Assembly (NCBI RefSeq): GCF_001314995.1 | Contig: NZ_CP012938.1 | Span: forward strand, 2,418,001-2,482,000 | Reading direction: 5' to 3' | Origin: Bacteroides ovatus | GTDB taxonomy: Bacteria; Bacteroidota; Bacteroidia; Bacteroidales; Bacteroidaceae | DNA: 64,000 nucleotides | Shown here: positions 23,518 to 33,869 of the stretch, piece after piece | How positions within the stretch are numbered: position 1 is the stretch's first letter | Layout of the letters: every line of letters begins with the position of its first letter | The notes under the pieces: model-generated | What the model was told of the DNA's origin: nothing | The model's input: the letters and a program-made list of their open reading frames with translations, nothing else | Database searches by the model: none | Translations under genes and position numbers: made by a program

Positions 23518-26500
23518 ATGAAAAGAAACAAATGGCTGCTTTCTCTGTCGATTGGGCTCTTGTGCTGTGGCTCTGCATACGCACAGACAACAGTGAAAGG
23601 AAAAATCACAAGTGAAGGCGGGGAACCGTTAATCGGGGCTACCGTAGCTGTGAAAAACTCGACAGACGGCACGGTGACCGACATCGACGGAAACTACTCC
23701 CTGAAGACTAAGAAAACATTGACTCAAAAGGATTTGCTTGTATTCAGTTATGTGGGATATAAAACGCTACAGAAGAACTATGCAGGCAATACGATGAACG
23801 TAAAACTGGCGGAAGAGTCGCAACAACTGAATGATGTGGTGGTGACTGCCCTGGGGATCAAACGTGAAGAAAAAGGATTGGGATATGCCACGGAAACCGT
23901 GAAAGGGGATATGATTACGAGTGCCCTGCCCACCAACTGGTCGACGGCACTGAACGGCAAGGTAGCCGGATTGAGTGTTATCTCTTCCGGTGGTCCGCTT
24001 AATTCGAGCCGTATCTCGCTGCGGGGGGACGTCTCGCTGAACCAGAACGGAAACGACGCATTGGTGGTAGTGGACGGTGTACCGATGAGTAGTCCGATGA
24101 CCAATCCGGGTGTTGCCTACGGTGCAGGTTCAAACAGCGAACTTTCCGTGGACTATGGTAACGGATTCTCCGACATCAATCCGGATGATATCGAAAGCAT
24201 CCAAGTATTAAAAGGGGCCAGTGCGACAGCCTTGTACGGTACGCGTGCAGCCAATGGCGTGATTATGGTGACTACCAAATCGGGAGCGGGTGCACCCAAA
24301 GGTATCGGTGTGTCTTACAGCGGTAACTTCAGTATTGACGATGTGATGAGATGGCCCGATTACCAGTATGAATTCGGACAGGGATTGCCGAGCAATATCG
24401 GTCCGGCAGGTTCTATCTACGAAGGCCAGCCCTATTACTCTTACGGGAAAGCGGAAGACGGCAGTTACGCAAGCACTAGCGGAACCAGTAGCGCCTACGG
24501 AGCACGTTTCGACGCCAACAGGTTGTTCTACCAATATGACCCCGTAACGCAGGGACGCGCTTCTGTTGCCACCCCTTGGGTAGCGTACAAAAACAACCGC
24601 AAAGATTTGTTCCAGACAGGATACACCCTGACCAACTCGGTAGCCTTGACCGGAAAATCCGACCGGGGCAGCGTACGGGCGTCCATCACCCACACTAAGA
24701 ACGAATGGATTCTCCCCAATACAGGTTTCCAGCGTATCACCGCCATGGTTTCCGCCCAACAGCAGATTTCGAGGGCACTGCGCATTAATTTCAAGTCGAG
24801 TTATACGTACCGCAAGCTCAACAACACGCCTGCACTGGGATATAACAGTAACTCTATCTCCTACTTCCTTATCTTCCAGAATCCGAATGTCAACCTCGAC
24901 TGGTTGCGTCCGATGTGGCGTACCGGACAGGAAAATGTGAAACAGCTCCAACCGTACAGTTCCTTTATCGGAAACCCGTATGTCATTCTATACGAATCTG
25001 AAAATCCTTCGGAGAAACACAGTAATGTATCATCCATTTCTGCCAATCTGCGCATCAACAGTAAATTCGATTTCATGATCCGGTCCGGTATCCAGTTGTC
25101 AGCCGACCAACGCGAACAGCATCGTCCTATCAGTGACGTGGTTTTCGGAAACGGGTTTTTCAAGAAACAGAATGTGTTCGATTATGAATTAAACAGCGAT
25201 GCTTTATTTACTTACCATGATTCATTCGCCAACGGATTGCGTGTCAACGCTTCGGCAGGTGGAAACATGATGCAACAAAGCTACGATATGTTGGCTGCCT
25301 CGGTGGTAGGATTGATTACGCCGGGAGTATACAAACTGGCAAACGGTGTTTCCAACCCGAACGTGCAGACGGTTATCAAAAAGAAAGCGCTGAACAGTCT
25401 TTATTTCACGGCCAATTTCTCGTATAAGGATAAACTGTTTCTCGATGTCACCGGGCGCAATGACTGGTCGTCTACCCTGCCGAAAAGTAACCGTTCTTTC
25501 TTCTATCCGTCGGTCAGCGTCAGTGCAGTGATGAACGAGTGGTTCACGTTGCCGGAACAGATCAGTCTGTTGAAAGTGAGAGGTTCGCTGGCACAGGTGG
25601 GCAATGACACAGACCCTTACAAGACATCGCCCTATTATGGCACGAGCGATTTCCCCGGATCGGCCATCGTATCTTCTACGCTCTATAATCAGGATTTCAA
25701 ACCGGAGATTTCGACCAATTACGAAACGGGATTCGACTTCCGTATGTTTCACAACCGCATCGGACTCGATTTCACATTCTATTATAACCGCACCAAAAAC
25801 CAGATTCTGGATGCTCCGATGGACCCGACCACAGGTTACAGCAAAGCTACCATCAATTCGGGATGCGTCCGCAACCGCGGTTACGAAATCCAGTTGGACG
25901 TTACTCCGGTAGTCAGCAGGGATTTCCGATGGAATGCTACTTTCACCTGGTCTAAGAACGAGAACCGGATTCTCTCACTGGCGGAAGGGGCGGATGAGAA
26001 CCAGTTAATCAGCAGTATCGGTAGTGTGTCTATCATCGGACGTGTGGGTGGAACTACGGGCGATCTCTGGGGATATAAACTGGTACGCGACCCGGAAGGA
26101 AATGTGGTCATCAACGACAACGGATTGCCCGAACGTTCGGGAGAGATCGAATACGTCGGCACGGCCTATCCGAAATGGAAAGCCGGACTGTACAATGAAT
26201 TTTCTTACAAGAACTTCACGCTTAGCGTCCTGCTCGACGGACAGGTGGGAGGTAAAATGTACTCGCACTCGCACCACAAAATGACGGAACAGGGAAAACT
26301 GCAACATACCCTGAACGGACGTCTGCCGGGAACGGAATTTTATATGTCGAAAGACGACCCGCGCATCGCTGCCGCCGGACTTTCACCACAAGACGGGATG
26401 TACATGATTGCTCCGGGAACAGTGAAGAACGATGACGGAACTTACTCGCCAAACACCAAAGTGGTGACCGTGGAAAGTTATTATAAGGAATATTACCGGA

Positions 26501-26775
26501 TGGTCAATGTGGAAACTAACACGTTCGACACTTCATTCCTCAAGTTGCGCGAAATGAGACTGGAGTACAAGTTGCCGAACAGCACACTGAAGAAAACACC
26601 GTTCAGCAAAGCATCGGTGGCACTCTACGCACGCAACCTGTTCTGTATCACTGACTATCCTCTGTTCGACCCCGAATCTGCCGCCCTCAACGGAAGTTCG
26701 ATGGTGACCGGTGTGGAGACGGGCTCACTGCCTACGGCACGTACTTTCGGACTGAATATTAACGTATCTTTTTAA
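23518..26775 (+). CDS. SusC/RagA TonB-linked outer-membrane transporter (phosphoesterase operon)
   Basis: At 1085 residues it has the complete SusC layout: a signal peptide ending SAYAQ, a carboxypeptidase-regulatory-like domain (about 25-110, '[39 protein letters not shown]'), a TonB-plug ('[25 protein letters not shown]', '[31 protein letters not shown]') and a barrel ending '[11 protein letters not shown]'. There is no STN domain, so it is not tied to a FecR/ECF system. It imports an unknown large substrate in partnership with SusD, 10 bp downstream. Unlike the susC at the left of the window it is intact. The terminal gene of the operon is a phosphoesterase, which suggests a phosphorylated substrate. 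Confidence 0.96.
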   Translation: MKRNKWLLSLSIGLLCCGSAYAQTTVKGKITSEGGEPLIGATVAVKNSTDGTVTDIDGNYSLKTKKTLTQKDLLVFSYVGYKTLQKNYAGNTMNVKLAEESQQLNDVVVTALGIKREEKGLGYATETVKGDMITSALPTNWSTALNGKVAGLSVISSGGPLNSSRISLRGDVSLNQNGNDALVVVDGVPMSSPMTNPGVAYGAGSNSELSVDYGNGFSDINPDDIESIQVLKGASATALYGTRAANGVIMVTTKSGAGAPKGIGVSYSGNFSIDDVMRWPDYQYEFGQGLPSNIGPAGSIYEGQPYYSYGKAEDGSYASTSGTSSAYGARFDANRLFYQYDPVTQGRASVATPWVAYKNNRKDLFQTGYTLTNSVALTGKSDRGSVRASITHTKNEWILPNTGFQRITAMVSAQQQISRALRINFKSSYTYRKLNNTPALGYNSNSISYFLIFQNPNVNLDWLRPMWRTGQENVKQLQPYSSFIGNPYVILYESENPSEKHSNVSSISANLRINSKFDFMIRSGIQLSADQREQHRPISDVVFGNGFFKKQNVFDYELNSDALFTYHDSFANGLRVNASAGGNMMQQSYDMLAASVVGLITPGVYKLANGVSNPNVQTVIKKKALNSLYFTANFSYKDKLFLDVTGRNDWSSTLPKSNRSFFYPSVSVSAVMNEWFTLPEQISLLKVRGSLAQVGNDTDPYKTSPYYGTSDFPGSAIVSSTLYNQDFKPEISTNYETGFDFRMFHNRIGLDFTFYYNRTKNQILDAPMDPTTGYSKATINSGCVRNRGYEIQLDVTPVVSRDFRWNATFTWSKNENRILSLAEGADENQLISSIGSVSIIGRVGGTTGDLWGYKLVRDPEGNVVINDNGLPERSGEIEYVGTAYPKWKAGLYNEFSYKNFTLSVLLDGQVGGKMYSHSHHKMTEQGKLQHTLNGRLPGTEFYMSKDDPRIAAAGLSPQDGMYMIAPGTVKNDDGTYSPNTKVVTVESYYKEYYRMVNVETNTFDTSFLKLREMRLEYKLPNSTLKKTPFSKASVALYARNLFCITDYPLFDPESAALNGSSMVTGVETGSLPTARTFGLNINVSF

Positions 26776-26785
26776 ACACTGACTT

Positions 26786-28264
26786 ATGAAAACCAATAAA
26801 CTTTTCAAAAATATAGTATGGGGAATGACTTTGTGCGGAGCTCTCTGCACGACTTCCTGCACCAGCTTCGACGAACTCAATACAGACCCCACCCGCATGG
26901 ATGAGGTGAATCCCGGCACGCTGCTCAACCCGATTTTATACGAAACATCGGTCTACAACTGGAAACGCTACAACAGCTATACCTACGACCTGATGCAATG
27001 CGCCGTATCTACCAGCAGCACCAACGGTGTGGGATGGTGGTATATGACGGACAGCGAAGGAGACGGCACATGGACTACTTATTATAAATGGATCAACAAC
27101 GCCAAAGAGATGATGCGCCTCACCGGAAAATTGCCGGAAGCCTCCAAACAACCCAACTACGATGCTATATCGCTGACTTTGCAATGTTGGTTATACCAGA
27201 TTCTGACGGATGCCTTCGGTGATATTCCGATGAGCGAAGCCTGCTCCGCCGACGAGGGAATACTTGCACCGAAGTTCGACACCCAGCAGCAGGTGTACCA
27301 ACAGATTATCGACAATCTGAAAACAGCTAACGAGTTGTTCGACAAAGCTAACGGGTTGATCTACAACCAATCGGGCGAAATGTTGTACAAGACGTCCAAA
27401 GGGGATGCAACCGGTATTTTGAAATGGAAGAAGTTCTGCAACTCGCTCCGTCTGCGTGCACTGCTCCGGGTGATCGACGTGCCGGAATTCAACGCGAAAC
27501 AGGAGCTGCGTACCATGCTGACCGATCCCGCCACTTATCCGGTATTCGAATCGAACGATGATGCTGCCCTGCTTGCCATCAGCGGAACTTATCCGGAGGA
27601 AGCTCCGCTCACCCGTCCACAGGATTTCACTTCTTATGTTCAGATTTCAGAGTTCTTTGTTAATCTGCTGAAAGGTTGGAACGATCCCCGTCTGCAGGTG
27701 TATGCAACACAGGTCACTCTCCCCGACCAGACTAAAGATTATGTGGGTTTGCCCAGCGGTTATCAGACGTTGCCTTCAATCACTGCTTCGGGACTGAATC
27801 AGGAAATGGCGAAGGCACCTATGAAACTTGCCATGATGCCTTATGCCGAAGTGGAATTCATCAAAGCGGAATTACTGAAAAAAGGAGTGATCGACGGAGG
27901 AAGTAGCGCTGCCAAAGAGGCTTATCAGAAGGGAGTGCAGGCGGCTATCGAACAGTGGGGACAGAAAATGCCTGACCATTATTTTGAAAATCCGGAAGCT
28001 GCTTATGATGATACGCTGGAACGAATCATGAACCAGAAGTTTGTCGCACTGTTCTTCTGCGATTATCAGCAGTGGTTTGAATATAACCGTACCGGTTTTC
28101 CTGTGTTACCTGTGGGGCCCGGCATCGCAAATGCTAATAACAAAATGCCGAAACGCTTTAAATATCCATCTGCTCTGCAGCGTACTAATCTGAAGAATTA
28201 TCAGGCGGCTAAAGCGAACATGGGAGGCGATGACTTCCATATCCGACTGATGTGGCAGCAATAA
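26786..28264 (+). CDS. SusD-like outer-membrane lipoprotein (SusD-like_2 type)
   Basis: The 492-residue protein starts with a signal peptide and a lipobox near 'CTTSCTSFDELNTDPTRMDEVNPGTLLNPILYE', the opening used by the SusD-like_2 group. 'YDAISLTLQCWLYQILTDAFGDIPMSEAC' and 'LLRVIDVPEF' lie in the helical core, and 'YNRTGFPVLPVGPGIANANNKMPKRFKYPSALQRTNLKNYQAA' is the conserved C-terminal block. It should bind substrate at the cell surface over the SusC pore encoded 10 bp upstream. Nothing is unusual in length or motifs. Confidence 0.93.
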   Translation: MKTNKLFKNIVWGMTLCGALCTTSCTSFDELNTDPTRMDEVNPGTLLNPILYETSVYNWKRYNSYTYDLMQCAVSTSSTNGVGWWYMTDSEGDGTWTTYYKWINNAKEMMRLTGKLPEASKQPNYDAISLTLQCWLYQILTDAFGDIPMSEACSADEGILAPKFDTQQQVYQQIIDNLKTANELFDKANGLIYNQSGEMLYKTSKGDATGILKWKKFCNSLRLRALLRVIDVPEFNAKQELRTMLTDPATYPVFESNDDAALLAISGTYPEEAPLTRPQDFTSYVQISEFFVNLLKGWNDPRLQVYATQVTLPDQTKDYVGLPSGYQTLPSITASGLNQEMAKAPMKLAMMPYAEVEFIKAELLKKGVIDGGSSAAKEAYQKGVQAAIEQWGQKMPDHYFENPEAAYDDTLERIMNQKFVALFFCDYQQWFEYNRTGFPVLPVGPGIANANNKMPKRFKYPSALQRTNLKNYQAAKANMGGDDFHIRLMWQQ

Positions 28265-28327
28265 ATGAATGTGTCGGTCACCAAGATTGCGGCAATAATT
28301 ATCATTTCAATCAATCTTTAAAATTCA

Positions 28328-28891
28328 ATGAATATGAAAAGAATAATCAGTATGGCTGTTGTGTTAGTTATAACGATGGCAGCAACGGCGCAAAAAGGAG
28401 AGCTCGCCATGAACGAGAATATCTCCGGAAAAAACCATATTTCCAAAAACGAAAAAGAAGCTACTCCCGTAGGCAAAAAGCCGAAAGCGGTGTTTATATT
28501 CGACGTGTATGGAGAAATCCCGACTACCAAACCAGTGTTTGAAGCGGAACATTATCTGGGGAGTGACATTACCGGAAAATGGAATACTTTCATCCAGAAT
28601 TATACGCATGAGTATGATGTAACAATCGGATTTACGGATTCTTCGGTCGAAATTTTGAAGCCTTCTATTTACAAGGCGGTTAATAAGGTGAATAAATATT
28701 ATAAGAAGGCATTGAAGAAAGAAGAGGTGAGCCGGGAAGTTGCTACATTCAACATGGGTCATATTCTGGATTGCGCCAATGTGATGTGTTTCGATGATAA
28801 CAGCAAGTCTTTTGAGGAGGCTCTCAAGTCGGCAGATGAACCGGAAGAAATTATCGCATTATTCAATCAGGTTACTTTAAGAAAGTTATAA
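28328..28891 (+). CDS. small secreted protein of unknown function
   Basis: A signal peptide (hydrophobic to about residue 22, ending TAATAQ) precedes 165 residues with no family I recognise. 'PKAVFIFDVYGEIPTTKPVFEAEHYLG' and a Lys-rich helix ('AVNKVNKYYKKALKKEEVSREVA') are the most distinctive parts. There is no lipobox, so it is probably periplasmic. An in-frame ATG two codons downstream is an alternative start. It lies between susD (64 bp before) and the phosphoesterase (4 bp after), so it is part of the operon and probably helps process or bind the same substrate. Confidence 0.65.
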   Translation: MNMKRIISMAVVLVITMAATAQKGELAMNENISGKNHISKNEKEATPVGKKPKAVFIFDVYGEIPTTKPVFEAEHYLGSDITGKWNTFIQNYTHEYDVTIGFTDSSVEILKPSIYKAVNKVNKYYKKALKKEEVSREVATFNMGHILDCANVMCFDDNSKSFEEALKSADEPEEIIALFNQVTLRKL

Positions 28892-28894
28892 GCA

Positions 28895-30331
28895 ATGAAA
28901 AAGATCAATTTTAGAAAAACGCTGTTTGCAGCGGTTTTGCTTTTCCAGCTGAACGCTATTGCCGCCTTTGGTCAGACGGTGGTGAAAGGTAGTGTGAAAG
29001 ATAATACAGGTAAACCCATCAGCGGTGTAGTGGTGACAGACGGGGCACATTTCAATACGACTGATGCAGAAGGAAATTATGTTCTGAACACTGATCCGAC
29101 ACGTTATCCAATGGTTTACATCTCTACTCCGGCAGCGTATGAGCTTCCTTCCAAAGAGGGGGTAGCCGATGGTTTCTATCAATATCTGGATGCCGGGAAA
29201 AGCGAGAACCAATATGACTTCGTATTGACTAAACGGCAGAAACCGGTGGATGAATTTGTCTACATCGTCCTTTCCGACCCGCAAGTGAGAAACGAAAAGC
29301 AACTGGACCGCTTCCGCACGGAAACAGTGCCCGACCTGAAACAGACTGCCGACTCACTAAAGAACTTCGAAATCGTCGGCATGGGACTGGGGGATCTGGT
29401 GTGGGATGCCATGAACCTGTACGCTCCTTACCGGCAAGCGGTGTCCAACTTGGGAATGACGATGTTCCAACTGATGGGAAACCACGACTTCAACCTGCTC
29501 TACAAATCTATAACGCAGACGGATCATCCGGCGGATGGTTATGGGGAACAGAATTATTATCAGTCATTCGGCCCGGCTAACTATTCATTCAATATCGGTA
29601 AAGTTCATGTGATAGCAATGAAGGATATTGATTACGACGGCAACAAGAAATACACGGAACGCTTCACGCCGGAAGATTTGGACTGGTTGAGAAAAGATTT
29701 AAGTTATGTGCCTAAAGGAAATATCGTGTTCCTGAACGTTCACGCTCCAGTAGCTAATAACACGGTAGCTGCGGGGGGAAATGCGCGCAACGCCAATGCG
29801 CTTTTCCAACTGTTGAGGCCTTACCAAGTACATATTTTCTCCGGACACACGCACTTTTATGAAAATCAGTTGCCCGCCCCTACCATTTACGAACATAATA
29901 TCGGAGCGGCCTGCGGCGCATGGTGGGCAGGACACGTGAATCGTTGCGGAGCACCAAACGGTTATCTGGTGGTACAAGTGAAAGGTGATGATGTGAAATG
30001 GCGTTACAAGGCAACAGGGTGTTCGCCGGACTATCAGTTTCGGCTTTACCAACCGGGAGAGTTTGAAAGCCAGAAAGACTATGTGGTAGCCAATATCTGG
30101 GATTGGGACTGGACGTATACGGTAAACTGGTACGAGGATGGAGTGTTGAAAGGTGCTATGCAGGCTTTTGACGATGAGGATCAGGATTATATCAATATGG
30201 TAAAGGGAAAGAAAACGGGTTATCGCACACGTCATCTTTTCCGTGCACAGCCTTCTAAAGATGCAAAATCTGTCAAGGTGGTGGTTAAGAATCGTTTCGG
30301 GGAGATATTCACGGAAGAGATAAAACTGTAG
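28895..30331 (+). CDS. secreted calcineurin-like metallophosphoesterase
   Basis: The 478-residue enzyme has a signal peptide ending AFGQT, an N-terminal carboxypeptidase-regulatory-like sandwich ('VVKGSVKDNTGKPISGVVVTDGAHFNTTDAEGNYVL'), a central phosphoesterase domain and a C-terminal domain. This is the MetallophosN-Metallophos-MetallophosC order. Metal-binding motifs are in the expected order: 'LSDPQ', 'GLGDLVWD', 'MGNHDFN', 'FLNVHAPV' and 'SGHTHFYEN'. LSDPQ has Gln where many family members have His (DxH). It should hydrolyse phosphate esters in the periplasm or at the surface. It is the last gene of the SusC/SusD operon and is followed by a long terminator hairpin. Confidence 0.9.
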   Translation: MKKINFRKTLFAAVLLFQLNAIAAFGQTVVKGSVKDNTGKPISGVVVTDGAHFNTTDAEGNYVLNTDPTRYPMVYISTPAAYELPSKEGVADGFYQYLDAGKSENQYDFVLTKRQKPVDEFVYIVLSDPQVRNEKQLDRFRTETVPDLKQTADSLKNFEIVGMGLGDLVWDAMNLYAPYRQAVSNLGMTMFQLMGNHDFNLLYKSITQTDHPADGYGEQNYYQSFGPANYSFNIGKVHVIAMKDIDYDGNKKYTERFTPEDLDWLRKDLSYVPKGNIVFLNVHAPVANNTVAAGGNARNANALFQLLRPYQVHIFSGHTHFYENQLPAPTIYEHNIGAACGAWWAGHVNRCGAPNGYLVVQVKGDDVKWRYKATGCSPDYQFRLYQPGEFESQKDYVVANIWDWDWTYTVNWYEDGVLKGAMQAFDDEDQDYINMVKGKKTGYRTRHLFRAQPSKDAKSVKVVVKNRFGEIFTEEIKL

Positions 30332-30388
30332 TTTTATTTCAGTCTGTTTATACTGGTAGTAATTATAATTATGCTGGTAGTAAATTAT

Positions 30389-30432
30389 AAAAGTCATGAG
30401 GGAGTTTAAGCTTTAACTTCCTCATGACTTTT
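30389..30432. terminator. bidirectional terminator hairpin
   Basis: AAAAGTCATGAGG and CCTCATGACTTTT pair around a further inner dyad (AGTTTAAG/CTTTAACT), flanked by A and T runs. It lies between the phosphoesterase gene and the convergent MFS remnant. Confidence 0.85.
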
Positions 30433-30452
30433 ATTTTTGAAACAATCTCACT

Positions 30453-30902
30453 TTAACGGAAAATCCGGCACATTGCTACTTTCATCGGTACTTTCCTCAT
30501 CGCCCATAGTGCACAAAGCAGGGAACAGATGGCGCAGACCACAAATGTAACTCCGGTAGATACAAGGATATTTCCCAAGCCGACCAACGGAGAAACAATA
30601 CCTCCGGAAGCAAAACAGAGTGCTCCCAACAGGGCGGAAGCTGCTCCGGCGTAACGGCGTTCGCTATCCATCGCCAAGGTGGTGGAGGAAGTAAAGGTCA
30701 GTCCCATTGTGAAAAGTAATGCGAACATCAGCAGTTCATAGGTCCAGAAGCCGCATCCGTTATACAAGGCAATCATCACACAGACGGACAGACACAACAT
30801 ACCGATGCATCCGGTCAGCGTCCCAGTTTCAGGTTGGCGGAATTTCACGGAGATAGCTGCTGCCACCCCGATAGCTACCGCATTCACCGCGAAGCAAGCT
30901 TC
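30453..30902 (-). pseudogene. C-terminal remnant of an MFS (Bcr/CflA-type) transporter
   Basis: The open frame reads 'EACFAVNAVAIGVAAAISVKFRQPETGTLTGCIGM...', which matches the second half of a Bcr/CflA drug-resistance MFS protein with about four membrane helices. A stop codon lies just upstream (rc of 30906-30908), and no first half is found further up. A complete transporter would need about 250 more residues with 8 helices and a start codon. The first available start is GTG 30885-30887, without a clear ribosome site. I read it as a deletion remnant. The breakpoint at about 30903 adjoins AT-rich DNA with no IS end that I can recognise. Confidence 0.75.
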
Positions 30903-31348
30903 ACCTTACGGTACATATTATATCGCATCTTTACTTCAGGAGTGGTTGTGCTTCTTTCTATTCTTTCTCCTATTTGATATGCTAGCTGCCATTCGTTAAA
31001 AAACATTATATTTGAGCCTATATAGGGTTACAACTTACTTGTTTTTTTTCATAATTTTGCAAACCAAAAATAGAAAAATAGGTATCAAGATGAAACTAAG
31101 ATATTATCAAATCGCCATTCGTTACAAGAACAAAATGCATGACTTTCACGGTTGGGGTGTAGCAGCGCAGATTTGATAACCCTCCTATTTTCACTACAGA
31201 GAACGCCAGAGGACACAGCGTTCAAATAATCTTCATTAACTTGTGTCAACTGACATATTTCAAAAGAAAAAAACTCTGTGTTACTCTGTATTATTCCGTG
31301 GTGAAGAAAATTCAAAATTCTACTATTAATTAAATTTCTTTTCACTTT
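30903..31348. other. intergenic region with promoter-like and repeat sequence
   Basis: TATATTTG (31007-31014) and TAATTTTG (31052-31059) resemble -7 boxes pointing toward the tolC-type gene, 290-330 bp away, though neither has an ideal TTTG partner. The imperfect inverted repeat at 31190-31305 fills much of the remainder. A short left-pointing ORF at 31085-31345 overlaps the repeat and has no protein-like features, so I do not call it a gene. Confidence 0.4.
31190..31305. repeat. imperfect long inverted repeat of dispersed-element type
   Basis: The left arm at 31190-31222 (TTCACTACAGAGAAC...) and the right arm at 31272-31305 (...TATTATTCCGTGGTGAA) are imperfect complements, sharing CAGAG..ACACAG.GTT and TTCAC.AC.GA. 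The loop is about 50 bp. From memory, ACAGAGTAACACAGAGTT-like sequence recurs between genes in Bacteroides, so this is probably a copy of a small dispersed, non-autonomous element or a cruciform-forming repeat. Confidence 0.55.
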
Positions 31349-32668
31349 ATGAGCAAAAAAAGATGGCTCATAGTGCCGCTATGTGCCGTGCTATGCAGTC
31401 AGGGACTGTTTGCCCAGACGCTTGACAGGAGAGTGTTGGGCATTGACGAAATGTTCCGTCTGGCAGACGAGAACAGTCAGAGTATTCAAACGTATAAAAC
31501 CGGAAAGGAAGCAGCCGATGAAGCTTTGAAGGCTGCCAAGTCACAACGTTTGCCGGACATAGGTGCCTCACTCTCATTTAGTTACCTGGGCGACGGATAT
31601 ATATGGGACCGTGACTTCAAAAACGGGCAGAATATCCCTATGCCACACTTCGGCAATAACTTTGCGTTGGAAGCGCAACAAGTGATTTACGCCGGAGGAG
31701 CCATCAACAGCAGTATTACTCTGGCTGAACTCGGTCAGCAAATGGCTGCATTGGACTGGCAGAAGAACCGTCAGGAAATCCGCTTTCTCCTGACCGGCTA
31801 TTACCTGGATTTATACAAGTTGAATAACCAGCTGCAAGTGTTACAGAAGAATCTGGATTTGACGGAACAGGTGATCCGCAACATGGAATCACGCCGCACA
31901 CAGGGAACGGCCTTAAAAAATGACATCACCCGCTATGAGCTACAGAAAGAGACGCTGAAACTGCAACTGGCAAAGGTGCAGGATGCCCGCAAAATAATGA
32001 ATCACCAACTGGTGACTACCTTACATCTGCCTGCCGGAACAGAAATCGTTCCCGATTCTACCTTGCTGAACGAGGAAGTGACAGCATTAGCCGAAAACGA
32101 CTGGCAAATGATGGCCAGTCAAAGCAATGTCGGACTGCAACAAGCCCAGCTGGCTATGAAAATGAACGAGCAGAAAGTGAAATTGGAACGCTCGGAACTG
32201 CTTCCGAAAATTGCACTTGTGGCCGGTGAACATTTAGATGGTCCTATCACCATTGAAGTCCCGGTGCTCGACAATAACTTCAATTACTGGTATGTGGGGG
32301 TCGGTATCAAATACAATCTTTCTTCTTTATTTAAAAACAACAAGAAAGTGCGCCAGGCAAAACTGAACGTCTGCAGAGCACAGGAGGAATATTCACTGGC
32401 ACAGGAACAAATAGAAAACGGTGTACAGGCGAACTACGTCAACTTTCTCACCTCTTTCACAGACCTGCGTACACAGGAGAAAAGCGTGGAACTTGCCGAC
32501 CAGAACTATAACGTAACCAGCAACCGTTATAAAAACGACCTTGCCCTGCTCACCGATATGCTCGATGCCAGCAATATGAAACTAAGTGCCGACCTCGGTC
32601 TGGTCAATGCGCGTATTAACTTGATATACAGTTATTACAAAATGAAATATATCACACACACTCTCTAA
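31349..32668 (+). CDS. TolC-family outer-membrane efflux protein (EmrAB-type operon)
   Basis: The 439-residue protein has a signal peptide ending SQGLFAQ without a lipobox, unlike the NodT-type channel elsewhere in the window. The helical barrel segments are clear ('KTGKEAADEALKAAKSQRLPDIGASLSFSYLGDGY', 'VIRNMESRRTQGTALKNDITRYELQKETLKLQLAKVQDARK'), and the C-terminal helix pair ends 'DMLDASNMKLSADLGLVNARINLIYSYYKMKYITHTL'. It should form the outer-membrane exit of the pump encoded by the next two genes. It is the first gene of that operon, 79 bp before the adaptor. Confidence 0.92.
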   Translation: MSKKRWLIVPLCAVLCSQGLFAQTLDRRVLGIDEMFRLADENSQSIQTYKTGKEAADEALKAAKSQRLPDIGASLSFSYLGDGYIWDRDFKNGQNIPMPHFGNNFALEAQQVIYAGGAINSSITLAELGQQMAALDWQKNRQEIRFLLTGYYLDLYKLNNQLQVLQKNLDLTEQVIRNMESRRTQGTALKNDITRYELQKETLKLQLAKVQDARKIMNHQLVTTLHLPAGTEIVPDSTLLNEEVTALAENDWQMMASQSNVGLQQAQLAMKMNEQKVKLERSELLPKIALVAGEHLDGPITIEVPVLDNNFNYWYVGVGIKYNLSSLFKNNKKVRQAKLNVCRAQEEYSLAQEQIENGVQANYVNFLTSFTDLRTQEKSVELADQNYNVTSNRYKNDLALLTDMLDASNMKLSADLGLVNARINLIYSYYKMKYITHTL

Positions 32669-32747
32669 CAGAGAAGTAATGACTTATCAAAAAGAATCCA
32701 ATTTATAACAGAATCAAATTCTCATCTCTCTTAAAATAGAACAGATT

Positions 32748-33782
32748 ATGATAGCTAGAAAAACCCAGAAGATAATATACAACATTGTAATTATCTGTTT
32801 ACTTATCGGTGGTGTCACTTATGTTTGTTCCCGGTTTATCCACTTGGGAAATATCGAATATACGGATAATGCGCAGGTGAAACAACATATCACACCGATC
32901 AATACCCGTGTACCGGGATTCATCAAGAAAATCTACTTTGACGAGTATCAGCAAGTGCGCAAAGGCGACACGCTTCTTATCATCGAAGATGCGGAATTCC
33001 GTCTCCGTGTGGCACAGGCAGAAGCGGATTTGGCGAATGCCACCGCAGGACGCCAGGCCACTACCATCGGTATCGCCACTACGCAAAACAATTTAAGTGT
33101 GAGCGACGCAAGTATTGAAGAAGTACGTGTACAGATGGAAAATGCCAAACGGGAACTGAACCGTTTTGAGAAACTGTTGCAGGAAGACGCAGTGACGAAA
33201 CAGCAATATGACAACGTACATACAGCATACGAAGCTGCCAAAGCCCGTTATGAACAGGTGTCACGGGCTAAAATGTCTACTTCTCTAGTGAAAAGTGAGC
33301 AGACTCATCGCCTGGGACAGAATGAAGCAGGTGTCCGCCTGGCAGAAGCTGCGTTGGAACTTGCCCGTCTGAATCTCTCTTATACAGTCATCATTGCTCC
33401 GTGTGACGGCACGACAGGAAAGAAAGAAATCCTGGAAGGGCAACTGGTGCAACCGGGACAGACTATAGTTGATATCGTAGACAGCAGTGATTTGTGGGTA
33501 ATCGCCAATTACCGCGAAACCCAGCTTCCGAATATCAAAGAAGGTGCAGAAGTGGAAATAACCGCAGACGCCGTGCCGAACGTCACATTCAAAGGAGTAG
33601 TAGAATCCATCTCCGATGCAACAGGAGCCGCCTTCTCAATGATTCCGCAAGACAACGCCACCGGAAACTTCGTGAAAGTGGAGCAACGTATTCCCGTACG
33701 TATCAGTCTGAAAGGAAACAAACCGGAAGATTTGAAACGTATGCGTGCCGGTTTTAACGTGGAATGTGAAGTGAAGTATTAA
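32748..33782 (+). CDS. HlyD/EmrA family membrane fusion protein
   Basis: The 344-residue protein has a single N-terminal membrane anchor (residues about 8-28, 'IIYNIVIICLLIGGVTYVCSRFI') and then the adaptor order. The first lipoyl half is 'YTDNAQVKQHITPINTRVPGFIKKIYFDEYQQVRKGDTLLIIED', the coiled-coil hairpin spans about 85-190, the second lipoyl half is 'IIAPCDGTTGKKEILEGQLVQPGQTIVDIVD', and a beta-barrel follows. 'YTDNAQV' is a hallmark of EmrA proteins. It connects the MFS pump encoded next to the TolC-type channel encoded before it. Confidence 0.94.
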   Translation: MIARKTQKIIYNIVIICLLIGGVTYVCSRFIHLGNIEYTDNAQVKQHITPINTRVPGFIKKIYFDEYQQVRKGDTLLIIEDAEFRLRVAQAEADLANATAGRQATTIGIATTQNNLSVSDASIEEVRVQMENAKRELNRFEKLLQEDAVTKQQYDNVHTAYEAAKARYEQVSRAKMSTSLVKSEQTHRLGQNEAGVRLAEAALELARLNLSYTVIIAPCDGTTGKKEILEGQLVQPGQTIVDIVDSSDLWVIANYRETQLPNIKEGAEVEITADAVPNVTFKGVVESISDATGAAFSMIPQDNATGNFVKVEQRIPVRISLKGNKPEDLKRMRAGFNVECEVKY

Positions 33783-33869
33783 CCGCTTTAACCCTTTATC
33801 GTTTTAATCATTGTTTTAATTATCAATTGCTTTAATTTTTTAATTTTCAATTCTTAATTTTCAATTCTT

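Noticed and set aside
30805..30999. 64-codon + strand ORF over the MFS remnant
   Set aside because: It crosses the breakpoint of the remnant and reads antisense. No start context or similarity.
31085..31345. 86-codon ORF on the minus strand
   Set aside because: It overlaps the imperfect inverted repeat and has no ribosome site or domain; it is probably chance.
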